Part shown: one piece after another, positions 6,935-14,194 of the stretch
Position numbering within the stretch: position 1 is the stretch's first letter
How the letters are laid out: each line of letters begins with the position of its first letter
DNA from: RGIG4140 sp045635565
Lineage (GTDB): Bacteria > Pseudomonadota > Alphaproteobacteria > CAAHEQ01 > UBA3637
Length of the DNA: 21,181 nt
Direction of reading: 5' to 3'
Assembly (NCBI GenBank): GCA_045635565.1
Contig: JAZTVX010000051.1
Span: 1 to 21,181 of the forward strand
Translations under genes and position numbers: made by a program
Notes under the pieces: generated by a model
Seen by the model: the letters and a program-made list of their open reading frames with translations, nothing else
The model's database searches: none
Told to the model about the DNA's origin: nothing

Positions 6935-7705
6935 CTATAAACTTTTTGCTTTAATAAAATAGTAAACGGCTTGGTTCACAGGTGTTACATGCGAACTTGC
7001 TCCATATACTTGACTGACTCGTGATGCGTCAAAATCAAGATAGTATGATTGAACCTGCCAATCCGGATAATGTGCTTTATTAACCCCTGTAGCACCGGCA
7101 TTGTAGAATGATCCGTTGGCTGCCGAAATATCAAATGGAGCCAAATCTTCCTGAATACCAATTCCGACTCGACCGTAAATGTTTGGCAAGCCTTCCTGTT
7201 GTGTTTCAGCGATACTGCCGGCACTGTCACCACCTAAACCACGTAAAAACTTTCCCTGATAATTCGGGACATTAAAAGTTGTCACACCATCACCGACACC
7301 GAATGTTGTCCCGATTAAATCAAATAATTCACTGTATTCACTTCGAGAAACGGCCTGTCCGTTACACAATAACCAACAAGAATGATTATACGGAATAACT
7401 GATGCTTTGATATCTCCAATCAACATTAAATTATTGGTTGTTGTCGTAACATTGTCCGTTAATTGTTCTTTAGTAATTAAATCCGTACCGATAAAACCTT
7501 TCCCACAGTTTTGAATTTTGTAACCACCCATATCTAAAATACCGGTCATAGCAACACGACCGTCCCGTAAAAATGTTTCGTTAAAACCGGCAGCAAAATT
7601 GTCGTCTTCTTCGTCATGACGTTCCGTCACAATTTCTATTCCGTTAACACGATCATCTTCCCAATTATGAATCCGTGTAAAATTTCCTTCACTATCAAAT
7701 GGCAT
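6935..7705 (-). CDS. phage tail-collar domain fibre protein
   Basis: A 256-residue structural protein. The N-terminus (MPFDSEGNFTRIHNWEDD, then NGIEIVTERHDEEDDNFAAG at 21-40) is the segment that starts many phage and integrated-element fibre proteins and probably mediates attachment to the tail. The motif VAMTGILDMGGYKIQN (51-66) is common in such fibres. Residues 95-165 form a phage tail collar domain: IGDIKASVIPY, WLLCNGQAVSR, YSELFDLIGTTFGVGDG and FNVPNYQGKFLRG. The C-terminus AVYYFIKAKSL is the usual collar-protein ending. A ribosome site AAAGGAG precedes ATG. It is the first gene of the tail cassette; no capsid, terminase, sheath, tube, integrase or lysis gene accompanies it. Confidence 0.85.
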   Translation of the reverse strand: MPFDSEGNFTRIHNWEDDRVNGIEIVTERHDEEDDNFAAGFNETFLRDGRVAMTGILDMGGYKIQNCGKGFIGTDLITKEQLTDNVTTTTNNLMLIGDIKASVIPYNHSCWLLCNGQAVSRSEYSELFDLIGTTFGVGDGVTTFNVPNYQGKFLRGLGGDSAGSIAETQQEGLPNIYGRVGIGIQEDLAPFDISAANGSFYNAGATGVNKAHYPDWQVQSYYLDFDASRVSQVYGASSHVTPVNQAVYYFIKAKSL

Positions 7706-7820
7706 TTTTTTCTCCTTTAAAAATTATGATTATCGGGATTATTCCCTGAGAGACAGTATAAAAAAACAAAACACGAATATAAACAATTAAAACATGTAAA
7801 ATCAGGTATTTATCGGAATA

Positions 7821-7860
7821 CAACGGCAAATAACGGTAAATAACGGTAACTGATGGCAAC
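7821..7860. repeat. four tandem 10-bp direct repeats, possible operator
   Basis: Four consecutive 10-base units, caacggcaaa, taacggtaaa, taacggtaac and tgatggcaac, share the core aACGGtAA. They lie about 115-155 bp upstream of the collar-protein start within the 275-bp region 7706-7980. A 10-bp period places each unit on the same face of the helix, as in multi-site operators. A possible minus-strand -10 (TATACT, 7755-7760) lies between the repeats and the gene, but no good -35 fits it. Confidence 0.5.
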
Positions 7861-7927
7861 ACATTTTCACATACTGAAGAAAAACACAAGCCTATTTTAA
7901 CCGAATATTAAAAAGAAGAATCCCACC

Positions 7928-7955
7928 AAAAAAAGCGAACCGTTTCCGATTCGCT
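7928..7955 (-). terminator. rho-independent terminator of the PH-domain gene
   Basis: Read on the minus strand, AGCGAATCG pairs with CGGTTCGCT (9 bp, one G-T wobble) around a GAAA tetraloop and is followed at once by seven T. It begins 26 bases after the PH-domain stop codon and separates that gene from the tail cassette. Confidence 0.85.
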
Positions 7956-7980
7956 GTAACAAATAACAAAACATTTATTC

Positions 7981-8436
7981 TTAATGCGAAATATTTTCCA
8001 AAACAACCGTTCCTTTTTTTTGACGGGAAGCCATATATTGTTGACGCAATGAATCGCGAACGGCATGAGGATTACGAATTTTGTGCATTTTTAAATATCC
8101 CGTTTTATCTGTTGAGTTCACAAAAATATCCCCTAAATCTGACCATAAATCTATCATCGATTGAGAAGATGAACTATCGACAATACGAAACAATTCAATT
8201 TCATCAACATCTTTCGTCCAAAGACCAGAAATAATGATGAGCCGTTGCGTCGTTAAAACATAACTGTGATAAATTCTGTTAAAATATAACACAATCAAAA
8301 AAATACCACATGTCAATATCGTTAAAAACCAAAACAACGGATTATATTTTGCATCAGCAATTGAACCGGTCACTTCCCAGATGAATTTTTCATCTGAGTT
8401 AATCATATTGGATATAATTTTATCATTGATACGCAT
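7981..8436 (-). CDS. bacterial PH-domain (bPH2, YdbS-like) membrane protein
   Basis: Start chosen at the ATG at 8436: GAGGAG lies 6 nt upstream, and a promoter (8474-8502) places the transcript start near 8467. A longer frame from a TTG at 8502 would begin inside the -35 box. The 151-residue protein has a short N-terminal segment (DEKFIWEVTG), a hydrophobic hairpin (about 32-53) that inserts in the membrane, and a bPH2 domain (55-132): HSYVLTTQRLIIISGLWTK, EIELFRIVDSSSSQS, DLGDIFVNSTD and HKIRNPHAVRDSL. These small domains are usually membrane-anchored in the cytoplasm; their ligands are mostly unknown. It is monocistronic with its own terminator. Confidence 0.82.
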   Translation of the reverse strand: MRINDKIISNMINSDEKFIWEVTGSIADAKYNPLFWFLTILTCGIFLIVLYFNRIYHSYVLTTQRLIIISGLWTKDVDEIELFRIVDSSSSQSMIDLWSDLGDIFVNSTDKTGYLKMHKIRNPHAVRDSLRQQYMASRQKKGTVVLENISH

Positions 8437-8473
8437 TGCTACTCCTCTAACCGAATCGCTTAGGTTGTTTTTT

Positions 8474-8502
8474 ATTTTAGCATGTTTTTTATCGATTGAC
8501 AA
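8474..8502 (-). promoter_or_regulatory. sigma-70-type promoter of the PH-domain gene
   Basis: On the minus strand a -35 TTGTCA (8497-8502) and a -10 TAAAAT (8474-8479) are separated by 17 bp. The expected start of transcription is about 30 bases before the chosen ATG. Confidence 0.65.
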
Positions 8503-8664
8503 GCGTTTTATAAAATCAAATAACCAATTGAAACATATACATTTATGATTTTAACATACAGTTCTATTTATTTTATCAGTTTTGATTGTTTTTGCTGGAC
8601 AAGACAACTTTTGAAACCTAGTTTTAAATTGCTTCGTAATATTTTTAAGAAAGGAGAATATAAA

Positions 8665-9255
8665 ATGAAGAAGTATTTATTATCAGGTTTGGCAATTGCC
8701 GGTTTATTGATGGCAACAAGTAATGCTCATGCCATTGATTTCAGCAAACCGTATGTATTGGGCGAAGCCGGTTACTCATTCGGTATCAAAGATACAGGTG
8801 ATGCCGGTATTTTAGGTGTCGGTATGGGTTACCACGTTAACGAATATCTTCGTTCCGATTTAACCGTCGGTTACCGTGGTTGGAGTGACATTGATATGAA
8901 AACAGCCGTCGGCAAAAGAAAAACAGACATGTGGTCTGTGCCTGTTTTAGCCAACGTTTATGCCACAATGCCGTTAAATCATAATTTAAGTGTCTATGGT
9001 ATGGGCGGTTTGGGTATGGCATGGAACGTTACGGACGATATGCCGGATGCCAAAGGGGCAACAAAAACAAATTTTGCTTGGACAGCTGGTGTCGGTTTTG
9101 ACTATATGGTCAACAATTGTCTGTCTTTTGATTTAGGTTACCGTTATACGGATTTGGGTCAGGCCCGAGTCAAAACACGTGAAGGTTACACAGGAAAAAC
9201 AAAACAAGATGTTCGTTCCAACGATGTCAAGTTAACTGCTCGGTACTATTTTTAA
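8665..9255 (+). CDS. outer-membrane beta-barrel protein (Omp25/OmpA-barrel type)
   Basis: Start chosen at the ATG at 8665, directly after AAAGGAGAATATAAA and at the head of a clear signal peptide (MKKYLLSGLAIAGLLMATSNAHA, cleavage after A23); the frame is open further upstream but lacks a ribosome site there. The mature 173 residues alternate polar and hydrophobic positions in amphipathic strands, for example LGEAGYSFGI, LRSDLTVGYRGW, LSVYGMGGLGMAWNV, NFAWTAGVGFDYMV and LSFDLGYRYTDLG, and end in DVKLTARYYF, a beta-signal with terminal Phe recognised by BamA. About eight strands are expected. The GMGGLG and LGYRYTDLG motifs resemble small alphaproteobacterial surface antigens. It is monocistronic with a strong terminator; a clear promoter was not found in the 228-bp leader region. 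Confidence 0.88.
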   Translation: MKKYLLSGLAIAGLLMATSNAHAIDFSKPYVLGEAGYSFGIKDTGDAGILGVGMGYHVNEYLRSDLTVGYRGWSDIDMKTAVGKRKTDMWSVPVLANVYATMPLNHNLSVYGMGGLGMAWNVTDDMPDAKGATKTNFAWTAGVGFDYMVNNCLSFDLGYRYTDLGQARVKTREGYTGKTKQDVRSNDVKLTARYYF

Positions 9256-9281
9256 GACATTCTCTTAAAAATATAGAGGCG

Positions 9282-9316
9282 TGCGTGGTGTTTTTCCTTG
9301 GGCACCACGCATTTTT
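9282..9316 (+). terminator. rho-independent terminator of the outer-membrane protein gene
   Basis: TGCGTGGTG (9282-9290) and CACCACGCA (9303-9311) form a perfect 9-bp stem with a 12-nt loop, followed by TTTTT. On the minus strand the stem is followed by a weaker T-rich run after several bases, so it may also partly stop the convergent rluD operon. Confidence 0.85.
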
Positions 9317-9354
9317 AATACCATTTATTCCCGAAAAAGCATTATTGAGACCAT

Positions 9355-10362
9355 TCATTCCATTTGCTCTAAAAAAGATTTTAATTCCAGCAAATCCGTC
9401 GGTAAAGGTGTTTCAAAAAACATTCGTTTTCCCGTTTTAGGATGAATAAATGCCAATGAACCGGCATGTAAGGCTTGCCGTGGAAAAAAACGTAAAAAGT
9501 GAGGGGCTTGTTTCGGAACAACTCCATACACAGAATCCCCGATAAGTGAATGACCGATTGACCCCATATGTACCCGAATTTGATGTGTACGACCCGTTTC
9601 CAGCATACACTGAACATGAGATGCCATCAAATGATACGTTGCTAAACGTTCATAATGCGTTACGGCTGATTTTCCCCCATTCTGCACGATAGCCATTTTT
9701 TGTCGGTTAGTTGAACTGCGTCCGATATTACCAATAACCGTTCCCGTTTTTTGTTGCACAAAACCCCAAACAAATGCTTGATAAACCCGTTCAATGGTAT
9801 GAGCCGAAAACTGTTCCGACAATCGCACATGGGAATAGTCATTTTTAGCAACGACTAAAACACCACTGGTATCTTTGTCGATTCGATGGACAATCCCCGG
9901 TCGTTTAACACCCCCAATACCGGATAACGAATCAGAGGCATGATATAACAAAGCATTTACCAGTGTCCCCGTATAATTCCCCGCACCTGGGTGTACAACC
10001 ATACCTGCCGGCTTATTAACAACAATAATATCGTCATCTTCATACAAAATATCCAAGGCTATTTTTTCCGGCTTAGGTTCTGCCGGTTGGGCTTCCGGAG
10101 GGGTAACAATATAAATTTCATCTGATTTTATGCGATAATCCGGTTCATCAATAAACGTTTGTGTATATTGATTTTGAACACAATCCGATTCAATCAACCG
10201 AATAATCTGATTACGGGAATATCCGCTCATAACGTGAACCAAATACTTGTCTAACCGTTGATTCACCCATTCAGATGGAACTTTCGGTGTTATAACGGGG
10301 ATTAAAGACGTTGTCGCCATATCCGTTTCACCTGTGAAATCATCTTCTTGCCAATCTGACAT
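9355..10362 (-). CDS. rluD: RluD-type 23S rRNA pseudouridine synthase
   Basis: Start chosen at the ATG at 10362 (335 residues), which has GAAAGG 6-7 nt upstream and leaves a 10-nt gap after the glycosyltransferase; an upstream ATG at 10404 would overlap that gene. RluD-family enzymes isomerise uridines of the 23S rRNA helix 69 loop. An S4 RNA-binding domain is at about 30-90 (VNQRLDKYL, YSRNQIIRLIE). The catalytic domain has ILYEDDDIIVVNKPAGMVVH, KRPGIVHRIDKDTSG with catalytic Asp at about 162, and LETGRTHQIRVHM. RluA and RluC are close relatives, but the S4 domain and motif spacing favour RluD. Last gene of the mic60-hemY operon. Confidence 0.9.
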   Translation of the reverse strand: MSDWQEDDFTGETDMATTSLIPVITPKVPSEWVNQRLDKYLVHVMSGYSRNQIIRLIESDCVQNQYTQTFIDEPDYRIKSDEIYIVTPPEAQPAEPKPEKIALDILYEDDDIIVVNKPAGMVVHPGAGNYTGTLVNALLYHASDSLSGIGGVKRPGIVHRIDKDTSGVLVVAKNDYSHVRLSEQFSAHTIERVYQAFVWGFVQQKTGTVIGNIGRSSTNRQKMAIVQNGGKSAVTHYERLATYHLMASHVQCMLETGRTHQIRVHMGSIGHSLIGDSVYGVVPKQAPHFLRFFPRQALHAGSLAFIHPKTGKRMFFETPLPTDLLELKSFLEQME

Positions 10363-10372
10363 ACGACACCTT

Positions 10373-11296
10373 TCAATTATTGGTATGTTTGTTATCCTGC
10401 CCAATCAAACGTATGCCGAATAACCGAACGTAACGAGAGCCCTTCCTCAAATGCAAAGTAACCATAAAATGCAAACACCGATACCATAATTGTTTTACAA
10501 AAACCGTATCAAATGAGTGTACCATATCAGGATGAACCCTTTTTCTCATCTGTTTGTATAAGCGAAAAGGCACATATTTATTTTGTGCAATAGCATGAGC
10601 CTGCTTTGATGATACTCCTAAATTTTGCTCGATAACCCGAATGCTTTCATCTTTGGCTTTTTGAATGAATTGCGTCGAAATGCCCCCTAAAACAAAACAG
10701 GCAACAGCCTGTGAAACAGGAACTATCAACTTACCTGATACAACCATTTTACAAATAGCATTATAATCACCGGCAATCCGAAAAGACGTATCGAATAAGC
10801 CTTGTTCTTTTAAAGAATCAACGGTGCAAAAAAAGGCTTGATGACAAACCGGCATCCGATACAACACCTGACCAATCCAATATGATTTTAACAAATCTTT
10901 TTTACCAGGACGACCAACAATGTATGCTCGCCCATAAGCCCCATCTGCATTCGTTTCAATCATTTTTTGAACAATCGATTGAACAGCCGTCGGTGAGGCA
11001 TAGTAATCATCAGAATTCATAAAAGCAATATATTTTCCCGTTGCTTTTAAAATACCTTTATTCATAGCATCGTAAATACCGGTATCTTTTTCGGAAAAAT
11101 ACGTCAAATTCATTGTTTCTAACAAGTCAATTGTTCCGTCCGTTGAGGCTCCGTCAATCACAATATGTTCAATATTGGGATACGTTTGTTGCCGAATGCT
11201 TTGAACACAACGACGGAACATTTCCTCACGTTTGTTTTTAATTAAATCAAGAACAACCGTTACAATTGTTACACATGGCAAATCTTTTTGTGTCAT
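10373..11296 (-). CDS. family 2 glycosyltransferase (WcaE-like)
   Basis: A 307-residue GT-A fold enzyme, cytoplasmic or membrane-peripheral, that transfers a sugar from a nucleotide-sugar to a growing glycan. Motifs: PCVTIVTVVLD (7-17), RCVQSIRQQTYPNIEHIVID (29-48), GASTDGT (49-55), SEKDTGIYDAMNKG (68-81), the metal-binding site in YIAFMNSDDYY (89-99) and RMPVCHQAFF-like acceptor-loop residues near 160. The EKDxGIYDAMNKG block is typical of transferases acting on colanic acid or O-antigen precursors. The C-terminal 80 residues are basic and may contact the membrane. It lies 5 nt after hemY and 10 nt before rluD. Donor and acceptor cannot be read from the sequence; its presence in a housekeeping operon is unusual. 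Confidence 0.85.
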   Translation of the reverse strand: MTQKDLPCVTIVTVVLDLIKNKREEMFRRCVQSIRQQTYPNIEHIVIDGASTDGTIDLLETMNLTYFSEKDTGIYDAMNKGILKATGKYIAFMNSDDYYASPTAVQSIVQKMIETNADGAYGRAYIVGRPGKKDLLKSYWIGQVLYRMPVCHQAFFCTVDSLKEQGLFDTSFRIAGDYNAICKMVVSGKLIVPVSQAVACFVLGGISTQFIQKAKDESIRVIEQNLGVSSKQAHAIAQNKYVPFRLYKQMRKRVHPDMVHSFDTVFVKQLWYRCLHFMVTLHLRKGSRYVRLFGIRLIGQDNKHTNN

Positions 11297-11301
11297 TCAT
11301 A

Positions 11302-12489
11302 CTACCTGTTATATATAATTGTTCCAAACTGATTACAATGCGGACACATCATATCCCACGCATATGTTTCCTGATGGCAGTGACTACATGTCCAACCATG
11401 TTTATCATCTGTTTCAACGGGTTTTTGTTCCCATTCACGGGCTTCTTCCTCGTGATGCCAACCTTTGCGTACAATAGTAGCCATTAAATCAGCCGCTTGT
11501 TTGGTCAATGGATACGTTTGCAAATAAACTTCCATCGTTTCTTTGGCATCTCGCCATAACTCTAACCGAATTGATGTATCTACTGCTATCAACAAAGATA
11601 ACCGTGTCGTTGGGTTTTTAGCCGTCAATCGTTTTAATGCTTTCATTTGTTTAGTCGGTGTTTCATCTTTAAACAATGCCATATAATGACTATACGTTTC
11701 CCAGCACGGAGTTAGTTGCCATGATGCATATAAAATATCTACTGCTTTTGCTAGATTTTCCCGAGCATAGGCAATCGCAAACGTCGGATTAGATTTATCG
11801 GCTTCATAGGCTGCTTTGATTTTGTTGTTTTTATATAATAAACCAGCATGTCCCTTTTGATATTCTTCTTTAGAAATTAAATTATTTTTCTTTAAAATTT
11901 CCAAGTAATGTGTCGCATTTTCCCAATCGTTTTCTTGTAACAACAAATTAAATTTTGCACGAATAACCCATGGGACATCAGCGTAATGAACCAATGCCTT
12001 ATCCAAAATATGACTTATTTCTTTGGTATTACCTTTACGGGCTTGTTCTTCATACAAACCACGCAAACCAGCCAATTGTGTTTCAGTATGTTGAATTAAT
12101 TGGTCAAAAACAGCCTTGTTTGGTTTTAATAAGGCTTCAATCATCTGATAGCGAGGTGTTTTTTTATCCACAAACAGTCCTGTTTTTTTCAGCAATTGTT
12201 GTTGTGCCGTCGGATTGTCTTCCAATACAGTTCGAATAATGTCAAAAAAGAAGGCTTCACGTTTATTTTGTTGCGATAAAGTTCTTTGTCCCCGAAAACG
12301 CCCCATTAACCGAAATGGCTTTTTCAATAAATGAATGACATATGCCAAAATAATACCAACAACTAAAATCAAAACGGTTGATACGGTTATTTCATACCCG
12401 AATCCCGTAATCGTCACAGTCCAATAATCATTGACAATCAAATAACCGACAAAAAATAATGAAGCGAAAATAAGAATCAATTTCAACAT
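11302..12489 (-). CDS. hemY: HemY-like TPR membrane protein with C-terminal zinc ribbon
   Basis: HemY (the non-enzymatic HemY_N family, not protoporphyrinogen oxidase) is an inner-membrane TPR protein linked by gene order to haem synthesis; its role is not settled. Two membrane segments (1-18 and 37-55) bracket VNDYWTVTITGFGYEITVS, the family signature, followed by a basic stretch. A helical-repeat domain (about 75-350) carries motifs such as LYEEQARKGNTKEISHILDKAL. The end has a CxxC-x10-CxxC zinc ribbon (C368, C371, C382, C385), as in many alphaproteobacterial HemY proteins. At 395 residues it is shorter than usual. It starts 2 nt after the mic60-like gene, with AGGAGA inside that gene's end. 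Confidence 0.85.
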   Translation of the reverse strand: MLKLILIFASLFFVGYLIVNDYWTVTITGFGYEITVSTVLILVVGIILAYVIHLLKKPFRLMGRFRGQRTLSQQNKREAFFFDIIRTVLEDNPTAQQQLLKKTGLFVDKKTPRYQMIEALLKPNKAVFDQLIQHTETQLAGLRGLYEEQARKGNTKEISHILDKALVHYADVPWVIRAKFNLLLQENDWENATHYLEILKKNNLISKEEYQKGHAGLLYKNNKIKAAYEADKSNPTFAIAYARENLAKAVDILYASWQLTPCWETYSHYMALFKDETPTKQMKALKRLTAKNPTTRLSLLIAVDTSIRLELWRDAKETMEVYLQTYPLTKQAADLMATIVRKGWHHEEEAREWEQKPVETDDKHGWTCSHCHQETYAWDMMCPHCNQFGTIIYNR

Positions 12490-12491
12490 AG

Positions 12492-13463
12492 TTATTCTCC
12501 TGCACTTTCAAAAGATAAAATCAATTTATTCAAACTGTCGTCAGCCCGAATGTAAATATCGGCTTCACGGAAAAAATGGCTCATGGCATCTTGCATATGA
12601 GGGGGCAACGTTTTCAACAATGCAACGGCTTGACGAATATTTTGATGGTATAATTCGTTTTGTGCCTGATAAATAATATCTTTCGGTTTAGACGTTGTCG
12701 GATTCAGTTTGCGAATTTCGATCACGGATACAACCAATGCCTTGACATAGGCAACCCATTGAACGTCTTTCATTTCATAGCCGGCAATTAAAGCCCGTTT
12801 TTTTTCCTTTAAAAAGACATGCTTAATATTTTGACGGGCTGATGCAGTATTGGCACAATACGGTGACAAATTATTCAACACCGTCAACATTTCCGGTGTT
12901 TTATATTGTGTATTCATCAACTGTTGATAATCTTGCGTACAGGTTTGCCCTTTCAAAAAGTGTTCTTTAAACATTAAAGCCTGATGCAAAGTATAATCCG
13001 ATTTTTGACGAGACACATCAACAACAGCCTTTTCTTGAACATCGGATGGCTGAACATCACTTATCACATCAGATGTCGGCGTTAATTCAGGTAATGCTGC
13101 CGATTGAATAGGAATATTATCAGACGGGACGAACACCGGTTCCGTCGGAACGGAAAAAGACTTTGGGGAAACGGCATTCGACGATTTGTCCGATAAAACA
13201 AGTCCCTTTCCCGTCGGTGTCAACGATGGCATTTTGGATTGAACAATTCGATTAAATCTCGTAACGGTTGACGACGGATTTTTTTGAGCATCTTTATGTA
13301 ATTTATGAATTAACACAATCCCGATAATACACAGAACAGACAAAAAACCGATAAAAAAAATGCGCACAACCCGACGGATATTTTTTGTTTTTTTGGGTGT
13401 GTTTTCGTGAATGTGTTCATTAGCATTCAATTCATCGATTTCTTCAATATATTTTTTACTCAT
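12492..13463 (-). CDS. reduced alphaproteobacterial Mic60/mitofilin-like protein
   Basis: Mic60 is an inner-membrane protein with a periplasmic domain that bends membrane and contacts outer-membrane proteins; it is the ancestor of mitofilin. This 323-residue version has a basic cytoplasmic head, one membrane segment (33-52), a Pro/Ser-rich linker (53-150) and a helical C-terminal domain (155-320). The C-terminal block VVSVIEIRKLNP, DIIYQAQNELYHQNIRQAVA, LLKTLPPHM and FREADIYIRADDSLNKLI matches the mitofilin signature. The long coiled coil usual between membrane segment and signature is nearly absent. Position directly before hemY is the strongest support. First gene of the operon, with AAGGAG 6-7 nt before ATG and a good promoter upstream. 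Confidence 0.75.
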   Translation of the reverse strand: MSKKYIEEIDELNANEHIHENTPKKTKNIRRVVRIFFIGFLSVLCIIGIVLIHKLHKDAQKNPSSTVTRFNRIVQSKMPSLTPTGKGLVLSDKSSNAVSPKSFSVPTEPVFVPSDNIPIQSAALPELTPTSDVISDVQPSDVQEKAVVDVSRQKSDYTLHQALMFKEHFLKGQTCTQDYQQLMNTQYKTPEMLTVLNNLSPYCANTASARQNIKHVFLKEKKRALIAGYEMKDVQWVAYVKALVVSVIEIRKLNPTTSKPKDIIYQAQNELYHQNIRQAVALLKTLPPHMQDAMSHFFREADIYIRADDSLNKLILSFESAGE

Positions 13464-13490
13464 AAAAGACTCCTTCGCTGATTTTTTACC

Positions 13491-13519
13491 ATTATAAGCA
13501 CATCACTCATCAATTGCAA
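13491..13519 (-). promoter_or_regulatory. sigma-70 promoter of the mic60-hemY-GT-rluD operon
   Basis: On the minus strand a -35 TTGCAA (13514-13519) and a perfect -10 TATAAT (13491-13496) are separated by 17 bp. The start of transcription would be about 20 nt before the mic60-like ATG. Confidence 0.75.
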
Positions 13520-13553
13520 GCAAAAAACATCTGTCATTTGTGCCATTTCTCTC

Positions 13554-13582
13554 TTGAAAAACGACATTATTTTTGATATGAT
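13554..13582 (+). promoter_or_regulatory. sigma-70 promoter of the GNAT gene
   Basis: A -35 TTGAAA (13554-13559) and -10 TATGAT (13577-13582) are separated by exactly 17 bp. It is divergent from and 35 bp away from the mic60 operon promoter, so one regulator could serve both. Confidence 0.75.
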
Positions 13583-13609
13583 AACATTGATTTAAAAAGG
13601 AGATATCAA

Positions 13610-14065
13610 ATGCTTATTCGAAAAGCGGTTATGAATGACGTACCTGCTGTTTTATCACTGGTAAATAATTATGCCAAAGATGGCTTAATGTTGATGAAAA
13701 CACCTTATCAAATTTACCGAAACATTCAAAGTTTTTATGTTTGCGAATTGGACGGACAAGTTGTCGGTTGTTGCCGTTTAAATGTTATTTGGAAAAATTT
13801 GGCAGAAGTTTCATCTTTAGCTGTTTCGGTTGATTTTAAACGACGAGGCATTGGTCGATTGCTGGTTCAGAAAATCATTGAAGAAGGAAAAAGCATCGGT
13901 ATCAATGAATTTTTCACATTAACATATCAAAAAGCCTTTTTTGAAAGTTGTGGTTTTCAATATGTTGAACGGGAATCGTTACCTCACAAGGTTTTCGGCG
14001 ACTGTTTAATGTGTCCTAAAATTGATAATTGCGATGAAAATGCTTACGTATTCAAAGTTGATTAA
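13610..14065 (+). CDS. GNAT acetyltransferase, short N-acetylglutamate synthase type
   Basis: A 151-residue GNAT enzyme that transfers acetyl from acetyl-CoA. It follows the short ArgA-like family: IRKAVMNDVPAVLSLVNNYA (3-22), ELDGQVVGCCRLNVIWKNLA (46-65), EVSSLAVSVDFKRRGIGRLLV (66-86) with the acetyl-CoA pyrophosphate loop RRGIGR (78-83), FTLTYQKAFFESCGF (102-116) and ESLPHKVFGDCLMCPKIDNC (122-141). The conserved LPHKV-x3-C-x2-CPK-x3-CxE block with Cys 132, 135 and 141 could hold a metal. Family members have been linked to the first step of arginine synthesis, but no arg gene is nearby, so the substrate is open. AAGGAG and a strong promoter precede it. Confidence 0.85.
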   Translation: MLIRKAVMNDVPAVLSLVNNYAKDGLMLMKTPYQIYRNIQSFYVCELDGQVVGCCRLNVIWKNLAEVSSLAVSVDFKRRGIGRLLVQKIIEEGKSIGINEFFTLTYQKAFFESCGFQYVERESLPHKVFGDCLMCPKIDNCDENAYVFKVD

Positions 14066-14127
14066 GTAAATATATCATACGATTTTATTGATTCAAACAA
14101 CATAATTAAAAAATATTGAAATAAATA

Positions 14128-14156
14128 TTGACAAACGAACAAAAATCAGATATCAT
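14128..14156 (+). promoter_or_regulatory. strong sigma-70 promoter of the 260-residue unknown protein gene
   Basis: A consensus -35 TTGACA (14128-14133) and -10 TATCAT (14151-14156) lie 17 bp apart; the transcript would start about 30 nt before the ATG. This is among the best promoters in the window. Confidence 0.8.
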
Positions 14157-14194
14157 GTCGATGTTATTTATTTTTATGTGTACGGAGCAGTTTT

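Noticed and set aside
7695..7889. 64-residue minus-strand frame upstream of the collar gene
   Set aside because: No ribosome site, overlaps the collar gene start and covers the tandem repeats and probable promoter region; composition is that of non-coding DNA.
8437..8502. N-terminal extension of the PH-domain protein from a TTG
   Set aside because: The TTG lies in the -35 box of the likely promoter, and the ATG at 8436 has a good GAGGAG site.
8545..8664. N-terminal extension of the outer-membrane protein
   Set aside because: It would bury the signal peptide and has no ribosome site; the ATG at 8665 has AAAGGAG.
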